Assembly (NCBI GenBank): GCA_009780545.1
Contig: WQZW01000118.1
Coordinates: 1 to 5,651, forward strand
Source of the DNA: Treponema sp.
Lineage (GTDB): Bacteria; Spirochaetota; Spirochaetia; Treponematales; Breznakiellaceae
Reading direction: 5' to 3'
Length of the DNA: 5,651 bases
Part shown: positions 1 through 4,490 of the stretch, in pieces
Layout of the letters: the number at the start of each line of letters is the position of its first letter
How positions within the stretch are numbered: the first letter of the stretch is position 1
The notes under the pieces: model-generated
Told to the model about the DNA's origin: nothing
The model's input: the letters and a program-made list of their open reading frames with translations, nothing else
The model's database searches: none
Position numbers and translations under genes: made by a program

Positions 1-720
1 ATGGACCGGGCCGGTTTTGCCGAAAGCCTGGACCTGCTTGCCGGGCAAGCGGCCGACCGCCGGATCGTCGAGTTCGGCAAGTCGAGGGCGTTCATTGCGG
101 CGGCGGCCTTCGATGCGGTGGCCGGTGCGGTACGGGCCATCCTGAAAAAGTTCCACGCCGACAATCCGGAACTTTCCGGCCTCGAGCCGGACAAGCTGTA
201 CTCGGCCCTGGAAGCGGTGAAGGGAGGCAGCGACGTATCCCAGGCCGATTTCAAAAGTCTGATCACTATAATGGAAGAAAAGGGGATCATCGCCGGGATC
301 GAGCTTCAGGGGAGGAGCCTTTGCCGGGCCGTTGACTTCAACCATGCGCCGGACGACAGGTTCACCGCCCTGGCCGACAGGGTGCGCCGGGCCATCGACG
401 GGGCCGGCTTCAACCTGTTGACCGTACCCGACCTCGAAGCCGGCCTGAAGCTCGCCCCGGCCGAACTGAAGCGGGCCCTGTCCTTCCTTAGGGAGCGGGA
501 GGATCTCCGCATCATCGAAGGCGGACTGCTCTTTTCCCGCACCGTCCGCCGAAACCTGATCGACCGGCTTGCCGGAATGTCCGGCGACATCACCGTGGCC
601 TCGCTCCGGGATGCCATCGGCGTCAGCAGGAAGTACACGATGCCCATGCTGGAATTCCTGGACTCGCAGGGAATCACCCGCAGGGAAGGCGACAGGAGGA
701 TACTGCAAAAAGATGGATAA
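1..720 (+). CDS. selB: Selenocysteine-specific elongation factor SelB, C-terminal part (5' truncated by window)
   Basis: SelB is a cytoplasmic EF-Tu-like GTPase that carries Sec-tRNA(Sec) to the ribosome and uses C-terminal winged-helix domains to bind the SECIS hairpin in the mRNA. Only about 239 residues are visible and they contain no GTPase motifs. Full SelB proteins are about 630 residues, so the gene starts upstream and the ATG at position 1 is probably an internal Met. The visible part looks like successive winged-helix modules. The stretch around residues 46-60 (ILKKFHADNPELSGL) resembles the second module. The last 40 residues (GVSRKYTMPMLEFLD, then GITRREGDRRIL) match the typical final module, which contacts the SECIS RNA. 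The stop at 718-720 overlaps the start of grdX, suggesting translational coupling. Both selenoprotein genes downstream depend on this product. The family call is from remembered motifs, and the C-terminal signature is distinctive. Confidence 0.92.
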   Translation: MDRAGFAESLDLLAGQAADRRIVEFGKSRAFIAAAAFDAVAGAVRAILKKFHADNPELSGLEPDKLYSALEAVKGGSDVSQADFKSLITIMEEKGIIAGIELQGRSLCRAVDFNHAPDDRFTALADRVRRAIDGAGFNLLTVPDLEAGLKLAPAELKRALSFLREREDLRIIEGGLLFSRTVRRNLIDRLAGMSGDITVASLRDAIGVSRKYTMPMLEFLDSQGITRREGDRRILQKDG

Positions 721-1081
721 AAAGTTGTCAATGATCGTAACGAATAATTCCCTGGTGAGGGACCGGTTCGAGGGCTGGGAAACGGTCTTTGTCGAGGGCG
801 ACTGCCTCGATGTGTTCAAGGCGGCCCGGGACAGGATTCACTTGGGGCACAGGCTGCTCAGCCATCCGCTTTCCGGCAGCGTGAAACCGGGGCAGACTCC
901 GTACAAAACCATCGTCATCACCAAAGAAAAAGACACACTTGACGAACGGTCGCTTTCCATGATAGAAGAGAGTATTCAGGCCTTCGTAAGGCTGAACCCT
1001 GGTGGAAGCAGGGGGAAATACACGAAAGAAGTGCTTGATGATTTCCGGTTAATAGACTACAATCTAGTGTATAAGAGCTAG
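713..1081 (+). CDS. grdX: GrdX family protein, glycine reductase operon protein of unknown function
   Basis: A 122-residue soluble protein with no signal peptide or membrane segment. It resembles GrdX, a small protein encoded at the head of grd operons in amino-acid-fermenting anaerobes and with no established biochemical function. Recognisable stretches are the N-terminal MIVTNNSLV, the central GHRLLSHPLSGSVKP (residues about 45-59), TPYKTIVITKEK (62-73) and a helical SLSMIEESI. The ATG at 713 is chosen because AGGAGGA lies at 694-700, although the spacing of 12 bases is long. An in-frame TTG at 725 and ATG at 731 are alternatives, and homologues often begin near the IVTNN stretch. The start lies inside the end of selB (8-base overlap, ATGGATAA), so translation is probably coupled. 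A role in regulating or assembling glycine reductase would be a guess from context only. Confidence 0.85.
   Translation: MDKKLSMIVTNNSLVRDRFEGWETVFVEGDCLDVFKAARDRIHLGHRLLSHPLSGSVKPGQTPYKTIVITKEKDTLDERSLSMIEESIQAFVRLNPGGSRGKYTKEVLDDFRLIDYNLVYKS
1035..1063 (+). promoter_or_regulatory. Candidate sigma-70-type promoter inside the 3' end of grdX
   Basis: TTGATG (1035-1040) and TACAAT (1058-1063) are separated by exactly 17 bases and match the -35 (4/6) and -10 (5/6) consensus. The surrounding bases are clearly more AT-rich than the rest of the window. Transcription would start near 1070, about 40 bases before the trxB start. This would let trxB-trxA-grdE be transcribed independently of selB-grdX. 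The assignment rests on pattern only, and chance matches of this quality occur. Confidence 0.35.
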
Positions 1082-1098
1082 TTTGTAAGAGCGAATAA

Positions 1099-1104
1099 AA
1101 GGAG
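1099..1104 (+). promoter_or_regulatory. Ribosome binding site that sets the GTG start of trxB
   Basis: AAGGAG lies 7 bases before the GTG at 1112. No ATG start is available nearby in this frame, and the protein from this GTG begins exactly where the family's FAD-binding strand begins. Confidence 0.8.
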
Positions 1105-1111
1105 AACGGTT

Positions 1112-2068
1112 GTGAACGGCGTGTATGACGTTGTGATAATAGGTTCGGGCCCGGCAGGTCTTTCCGCCGGCATATATTCGGGGAGAAGCCGGATGTCGAC
1201 ACTGCTTCTTGAGAAGCAGAAGGTCGGCGGGCAGGCCGTGGTAACCAACGAGATCGAAAACTATCCCGGGGCGGAAGAGGGCGAAACCGGCCCCTCGCTG
1301 GTCGCCAAGATGGTCAAGCAGGCCGAGCGTTTCGGGGTCGAGCGGGTCAGCGACAAGGTTACCGGCGTCGATTTCTCCGGCGACGTCAAGAAGGTTATCG
1401 GGGGCAAGGGCGAGTACCTGGCAAGGTCGGTGATCGTCGCCAGCGGTGCCTTTCCCCGGATGGCGGGCTGTAAGGGCGAGGCGGAGTTTACCGGCAAGGG
1501 CGTTTCCTACTGTGCCACCTGCGACGGTGCCTTTTTCGAGGGGCTTGAGGTCTTCGTGGTCGGTGCCGGCGACAGCGCCATTCAGGAAGCTCTGTTCCTT
1601 ACCCGTTTTGCCCGCAAAGTTACGGTCATCTACCGCAAGGGCCAGGACGAGATGCGGGCGGCCAAATCCCTGCTGCAGAAAGCTTTCGAGAATCCCAAGA
1701 TCAGCTTTGTCTACCATTCCGTCGTCGAGGAGGTTCGTGGCGATGGCGGCATCCTCGATACCATCATTGTCAAGGATACCCAGACCGGCGCCCTCACCGA
1801 ATTCACCGCCGATCCGGACGATGAGACCTTCGGGCTTTTCGTCTTCGTGGGTTTTATCCCCCAGACCGAGGTTTTCGAGGGAAAGATTGCGATGGAAGGT
1901 GGCTACATTCCCACCGACGAGTACATGCGGACTAACGTTCCCGGGGTATTCGCCGCCGGAGACTGCCGCAAGACCACGCTGCGCCAAGTGATTACGGCGG
2001 CTTCCGATGGGGCAATTGCCGCCGTTCAGGCCGAAAAATACATTGAACACGGTAAAGGAGGAGAGTAG
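1112..2068 (+). CDS. trxB: Thioredoxin reductase, glycine reductase operon type
   Basis: A 318-residue FAD-dependent class II (low molecular weight) thioredoxin reductase that passes electrons from a nicotinamide donor to the thioredoxin encoded next door. Visible elements in order are the FAD-binding GSGPAG at residues 11-16, the redox-active disulfide CATC at 134-137 within VSYCATCDG, the nucleotide-binding GAGDSA at 151-156, and the C-terminal FAD motif TNVPGVFAAGD at 274-284. The length is normal. The loop that usually reads HRRDxxRA and grips the NADPH 2'-phosphate is here YRKGQDEMRA (174-183). It has lost the His, has one Arg replaced by Lys, and is two residues longer, so coenzyme preference is open, although positive charges remain. 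An acidic stretch around 232-239 (TADPDDET) seems typical of the grd-linked clade. The stop codon directly abuts the trxA start, so the pair should be co-translated. Confidence 0.95.
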   Translation: MNGVYDVVIIGSGPAGLSAGIYSGRSRMSTLLLEKQKVGGQAVVTNEIENYPGAEEGETGPSLVAKMVKQAERFGVERVSDKVTGVDFSGDVKKVIGGKGEYLARSVIVASGAFPRMAGCKGEAEFTGKGVSYCATCDGAFFEGLEVFVVGAGDSAIQEALFLTRFARKVTVIYRKGQDEMRAAKSLLQKAFENPKISFVYHSVVEEVRGDGGILDTIIVKDTQTGALTEFTADPDDETFGLFVFVGFIPQTEVFEGKIAMEGGYIPTDEYMRTNVPGVFAAGDCRKTTLRQVITAASDGAIAAVQAEKYIEHGKGGE

Positions 2069-2386
2069 ATGCTGGTGCTTGACAAGGACACGTTCCAGGC
2101 CGAGGTGAAGGACGCTAAAGGCTACGTCCTGGTCGATTATTGGAGCGAGGGTTGCGAACCCTGCAAGGCCCTGATGCCCGAAGTGGCGGCCCTTGCGGAA
2201 CAGTACGGCGGAAAGGTGAAGTTCGCCAAGCTGGACACGACCAAGGCCAGGAGGCTGGCCATAAGCGAGAAGGTGCTCGGCCTTCCCACCATCACCTTGT
2301 ACAAGGATGGCGAGAAGGTGGAGGAGCTTACCAAGGATGCGGCGACACGCGACGGCATCGAGGCGATGATCAAGAAGGTTTTGTAA
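2069..2386 (+). CDS. trxA: Thioredoxin with atypical GCEPC active site
   Basis: A 105-residue cytoplasmic thioredoxin, the electron donor that re-reduces selenoprotein A during glycine reduction. The fold signature is present: [14 protein letters not shown] (residues 20-33) holds the redox pair Cys29 and Cys32, and Pro73 in GLPT is the conserved cis-proline. The usual WCGPC is replaced by GCEPC. The Trp before the first Cys has become Gly, with a Trp kept four residues upstream of that Cys, and Gly-Pro has become Glu-Pro. GC(V/E)PC-type centres are known from thioredoxins of amino-acid-fermenting anaerobes with glycine reductase, so this is a clade trait and not damage. The ATG directly follows the trxB TAG. 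A strong site, AAAGGAGG at 2054-2061, inside the end of trxB, serves it with 7-base spacing. Confidence 0.96.
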   Translation: MLVLDKDTFQAEVKDAKGYVLVDYWSEGCEPCKALMPEVAALAEQYGGKVKFAKLDTTKARRLAISEKVLGLPTITLYKDGEKVEELTKDAATRDGIEAMIKKVL

Positions 2387-2399
2387 AAAGGGGATAGCG

Positions 2400-3686
2400 A
2401 TGCGACTTGAACTTGGCAGGATCCATATCAAGGGGATCAAGTTTGGCGATGTGACAAAAGTTGACAATGGCATTCTCATTGTCAACAAGGCGGAAACGGA
2501 AAACCTCGTCCTTCAGGATGAGCATGTCAAATCCGTAAAAGTGGAGATTGCCCTTCCCGGCGAGAAGGTACGCATCACTCCGGTGAAGGACGTTATCGAG
2601 CCCAGGGTGAAGGTCTCCGGTCCCGGCGGGGTTTTCCCGGGGGTGAGGAGCAAGGTTGACATCGTGGGTTCCGGGCGTACCAACGTGCTTTCCGGTGCGG
2701 CGGTGGTAACCTGCGGGAAGATCGTTGGCTTCCAGGAGGGCATCGTCGATATGTCCGGTCCCGGAGCCGAGTACACGCCTTTCTCGAAAACCTGCAACCT
2801 CTGTCTGGTTATCGAGCCGGTGGATGGACTTACCCAGTACGAGTACGAGGCCGCCGCCCGAATGGCCGGCTTCAAGATCGCCGAGTATCTCGGGTCCAAG
2901 GCCAAGGAGCTGAAGCCCGATGTCGTCGAGGTCTACGAAACCGGTCCTCTGCTGGAGTCGGTCGCCAAGTACCCGAACCTGCCCAAGGTCGGCTATGTCT
3001 ACATGCTCCAGACCCAGGGCCTGCTCCACGATACCTACGTCTACGGGGTTGACGGCAAGAAGCTGGTTCCCACGATGCTGTATCCCACGGAGATCATGGA
3101 CGGGGCCATCGTCAGCGGCAACTGCGTTTCCGCCTGCGACAAGAACACCACCTACCATCATCAGAACAACCCCATCGTACACGACCTGTACGACAGGCAT
3201 GGCAAGGACCTGAACTTTGTCGGCGTGGTGATCACCAACGAGAACGTGTACCTGGCCGACAAGGAACGCTCCTCGAACTGGACGGCGAAGCTCTGCCGGT
3301 ATCTGGGACTCGATGCGGCGATCATCTCCCAGGAAGGGTTCGGTAATCCGGACACCGACCTGATCATGAACTGCAAGAAGATCGAGGCCGAGGGAATCAA
3401 GACGGTGATCGTTACCGACGAGTACGCCGGTCGGGACGGCATGTCGCAGTCCCTGGCCGATGCCGATCCCGCCGCCGATGCGGTGGTGACCGGGGGCAAT
3501 GCCAACGAGCTTATCGTCCTGCCGCCGATGGAAAGGATCATCGGTATGTTGGACTACACGGATAAGATCGCCGGAGGTTTCGCCGGCTCGCTCCGGGCGG
3601 ACGGTTCGGTCGAGGCGGAGCTCCAGGTGATTACCGGCGCCACGAACGAGCTCGGCTTCAGCCGGATGAGCGCGATCGAGCTTTAG
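2400..3686 (+). CDS. grdE: Glycine reductase complex component B, pyruvoyl-forming proprotein GrdE
   Basis: A 428-residue proprotein of the substrate-binding protein B of glycine reductase. In this family the chain cleaves itself at an Asn-Cys bond, and the Cys becomes the pyruvoyl group that binds the glycine amino group as a Schiff base. Here the site is Asn241-Cys242 in SGNCVSACDKNTTYHH (codon TGC at 3123-3125). This matches the position I recall for the family and predicts chains of 241 and 187 residues. Other visible features are LGRIHIKGIKFGD at the N-terminus, a glycine/proline-rich stretch around 73-93, CNLC at 132-135, and ITGATNELGFSRM near the C-terminus. There is no signal peptide, and the length is normal. 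The start has AAGGGG at 2389-2394 about 6 bases upstream and lies 13 bases after trxA. Its partner in protein B is GrdB. The hairpin-rich gap that follows may set the ratio to grdA. Confidence 0.97.
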   Translation: MRLELGRIHIKGIKFGDVTKVDNGILIVNKAETENLVLQDEHVKSVKVEIALPGEKVRITPVKDVIEPRVKVSGPGGVFPGVRSKVDIVGSGRTNVLSGAAVVTCGKIVGFQEGIVDMSGPGAEYTPFSKTCNLCLVIEPVDGLTQYEYEAAARMAGFKIAEYLGSKAKELKPDVVEVYETGPLLESVAKYPNLPKVGYVYMLQTQGLLHDTYVYGVDGKKLVPTMLYPTEIMDGAIVSGNCVSACDKNTTYHHQNNPIVHDLYDRHGKDLNFVGVVITNENVYLADKERSSNWTAKLCRYLGLDAAIISQEGFGNPDTDLIMNCKKIEAEGIKTVIVTDEYAGRDGMSQSLADADPAADAVVTGGNANELIVLPPMERIIGMLDYTDKIAGGFAGSLRADGSVEAELQVITGATNELGFSRMSAIEL

Positions 3687-3706
3687 GCCGGCGAGCTGAT
3701 GCGGGG

Positions 3707-3740
3707 CGTTACGGGGCGGAGCCCCGTTCGGGGGGTAACG
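3707..3740 (+). repeat. Inverted repeat A, GC-rich hairpin
   Basis: Outer arms CGTTAC (3707-3712) and GTAACG (3735-3740) enclose an inner stem GGGGC-GGA-GCCCC (3713-3725). Alternatively ACGGGGC and GCCCCGT (3711-3717 / 3721-3727) form a 7-bp stem with a GGA loop. No U-tract follows, so it does not look like a classic terminator. Confidence 0.6.
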
Positions 3741-3741
3741 T

Positions 3742-3778
3742 AAGAATTGCTACGTGCTGAAGGCACTCCGCAATTCTT
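3742..3778 (+). terminator. Inverted repeat B, nested hairpin with short T-tract; possible weak terminator
   Basis: AAGAATTGC (3742-3750) pairs perfectly over 9 bp with GCAATTCTT (3770-3778). Inside, GTGC (3754-3757) pairs with GCAC (3763-3766). The 3' arm runs into TTTT (3777-3780). The T-tract is short and the outer stem AT-rich, so termination would be partial at best. It is the most terminator-like element after grdE. Confidence 0.35.
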
Positions 3779-3781
3779 TTA

Positions 3782-3804
3782 GGAGTTTTGCAAGGCAAAA
3801 CTCC
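3782..3804 (+). repeat. Inverted repeat C, perfect 10-bp stem
   Basis: GGAGTTTTGC (3782-3791) and GCAAAACTCC (3795-3804) are exact reverse complements separated by the three bases AAG. A perfect 10-bp palindrome in a non-coding gap is very unlikely by chance. No U-tract follows. The role is unknown: RNA processing, stability or part of a repeat element. Confidence 0.7.
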
Positions 3805-3825
3805 ACACCGTAATGGTAGCAAGTC

Positions 3826-3856
3826 TGGAGTGAAGGGGGGCTCGCCCCCCTCTCCA
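3826..3856 (+). repeat. Inverted repeat D, G6/C6 hairpin
   Basis: AGGGGGG (3834-3840) and CCCCCCT (3845-3851) form a 7-bp stem around the loop CTCG. The outer arms TGGAG (3826-3830) and CTCCA (3852-3856) extend it across a three-base bulge. This would be the most stable local structure in the gap. It lacks a U-tract. Confidence 0.65.
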
Positions 3857-3882
3857 TGATTTGGTTTCGTGCGAAGTGAGTT

Positions 3883-3913
3883 GATACCGGGGCGTTGCTC
3901 CGTTGGTAGTATC
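3883..3913 (+). promoter_or_regulatory. Inverted repeat E, hairpin just upstream of the grdA ribosome binding site
   Basis: GATAC (3883-3887) pairs with GTATC (3909-3913), and inside it CGGGGC (3888-3893) pairs with GCTCCG (3897-3902) with one G-U pair and a GTT loop. It ends 7 bases before AAGGAGGT (3921-3928). It could protect the 5' end of a processed grdA mRNA or modulate its translation. Base pairing is visible; function is inferred. Confidence 0.45.
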
Positions 3914-3933
3914 CTTGATGAAGGAGGTAAACA

Positions 3934-4410
3934 ATGGGTCTGTTTAATGGCAAGAAGATGATTGTCATTGGCGACAGGGACGGCGTGCCGGGTCCCGCGA
4001 TTGAGGAATGTCTCAAGAGCACCGGCTGCGAAGTGGTATTTTCCTCGACCGAATGTTTCGTTTGAACGGCGGCGGGGGCAATGGATCTGGAAAACCAGAA
4101 GAGGGTGAAGGCGTTGACCGAGACGCACGGTGCGGATAACACCGTCGTGATCATCGGGGCCGCCGAGGGCGAGGCCGCGGGTCTTGCCGCGGAAACCGTG
4201 ACGAACGGTGATCCCACTTTTGCAGGTTCATTGGCAGGAGTCTCGTTGGGACTCCGGGTTTATCACTGCGTGGAAGAGGAATTCAAGAGCCAGGTCGATC
4301 AGGACGTGTACGAGAAGCAGATCGGGATGATGGAAATGGTTCTGAACGTGGACGAGATCGTCTCGGAGATGAAGTCCATCAGGGAACAGTTCTGCAAGTA
4401 CAAGGATTAA
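3934..4410 (+). CDS. grdA: Glycine reductase selenoprotein A (GrdA), Sec44 encoded by in-frame TGA
   Basis: GrdA is the small acidic selenoprotein that accepts the carboxymethyl group from protein B as a selenoether and passes it to protein C, where acetyl phosphate is released. It is then re-reduced by thioredoxin. Reading from ATG 3934 gives [17 protein letters not shown], then SSTECFV, TGA at 4063-4065, then [13 protein letters not shown] in the same frame, ending at TAA 4408-4410. With TGA as selenocysteine the protein is 158 residues, the normal family length. The redox motif is Cys41-Phe-Val-Sec44. Other family stretches are [20 protein letters not shown] and [17 protein letters not shown] at 3921-3928 lies 5 bases before the ATG. 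Read naively, the gene splits into a 43-residue peptide and a 109-residue ORF from ATG 4081. That split is an artefact, because similarity to GrdA runs unbroken through the TGA. Confidence 0.97.
4086..4099 (+). promoter_or_regulatory. Candidate SECIS hairpin of grdA (weak)
   Basis: TCTGG (4086-4090) and CCAGA (4095-4099) form a 5-bp stem around AAAA. The hairpin begins 20 bases after the TGA that ends at 4065. The distance fits a bacterial SECIS, which lies in the coding region just after the UGA. The loop lacks the exposed G residues usual in characterised bacterial SECIS loops unless the GG-CC pairs open. It is the best hairpin I find in the 45 bases after the codon. Confidence 0.4.
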
Positions 4411-4420
4411 TGTCGGAAGT

Positions 4421-4468
4421 TACGTTCCGGGAGAGTGCTTCTTACGGGAAGGACTATCCCGAAACGTA
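4421..4468 (+). promoter_or_regulatory. Compound hairpin in the grdA-grdB spacer
   Basis: TACGTT (4421-4426) pairs with AACGTA (4463-4468), and CGGGA (4428-4432) with TCCCG (4457-4461). This gives 11 bp interrupted by one C/A mismatch. The apical part contains a further CTTC (4438-4441) / GAAG (4448-4451) stem. It fills most of the 80-base spacer and ends 9 bases before the grdB ribosome binding site. No U-tract follows, so full termination is unlikely. mRNA processing or 3' protection of grdA mRNA is a plausible inference. Confidence 0.55.
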
Positions 4469-4477
4469 TCGCTTAAC

Positions 4478-4484
4478 AAGGAGG
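4478..4484 (+). promoter_or_regulatory. Ribosome binding site that sets the TTG start of grdB
   Basis: A full AAGGAGG lies 6 bases before TTG 4491. The protein from this TTG begins (M)GKLRVVHYINQF, matching the usual GrdB N-terminus, and no in-frame ATG exists nearby. Confidence 0.85.
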
Positions 4485-4490
4485 CTGTAA

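Larger units (their letters stand above)
3687..3933 (+). other. Gene-free, hairpin-rich spacer between grdE and grdA
   Basis: This 247-base gap has no convincing gene on either strand but contains five separate inverted repeats, listed individually. Four of them follow each other almost without spacing between 3707 and 3856. In addition, CGTTACGG (3707-3714) can pair with CCGTAATG (3808-3815), with one G-U pair, which would close the first three hairpins into a multibranch structure. The two ends also share an imperfect direct repeat: CGGGGCGGAGCCCCGTT near 3712 and CGGGGCGTTGCTCCGTT near 3888. Possible roles are partial termination, mRNA processing that favours grdA, or a dispersed palindromic repeat element. 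I cannot tell which from one copy. Confidence 0.7.

Noticed and set aside
1..3. ATG at position 1 as the true start of the first gene
   Set aside because: SelB needs an N-terminal GTPase part that is absent, so the window edge cuts the gene.
731..733. ATG 731 as the preferred start of grdX
   Set aside because: It would place the protein at the typical IVTNN beginning, but the only good ribosome binding site (694-700) is 30 bases away. It is kept only as an alternative to ATG 713.
1064..2488. Long open frame on the - strand (474 codons) opposite trxB and trxA
   Set aside because: It is antisense to two clearly identified genes, resembles no family I know, and such mirrored frames are common in GC-rich coding DNA.
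2370..3200. Open frame on the - strand (276 codons) opposite grdE
   Set aside because: It is antisense to the well-recognised GrdE sequence, with no recognisable motifs.
3881..3912. Promoter for grdA (TTGATA with TAGTAT)
   Set aside because: The spacer is 20 bases and the -10 is poor; the same bases form hairpin E.
4063..4065. In-frame TGA as a nonsense mutation making grdA a pseudogene
   Set aside because: It sits at the known Sec44 position in CxxU, selB is nearby, and the downstream sequence is intact.
4081..4083. ATG at 4081 as the start of a separate small gene
   Set aside because: It is Met50 of GrdA; the upstream part in the same frame is conserved GrdA sequence read through the Sec TGA, and there is no ribosome binding site.
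3709..4217. Two overlapping - strand open frames across the grdE-grdA gap and the start of grdA
   Set aside because: They run through the hairpin cluster and opposite conserved grdA codons, show no domain, and have low-complexity composition.
4411..4490. Glycine riboswitch in the grdA-grdB spacer, suggested by GGGAGAGTG
   Set aside because: The conserved aptamer core with a CACCGAAGGGGCAA-like segment is not seen, and the bases fit a simple compound hairpin.
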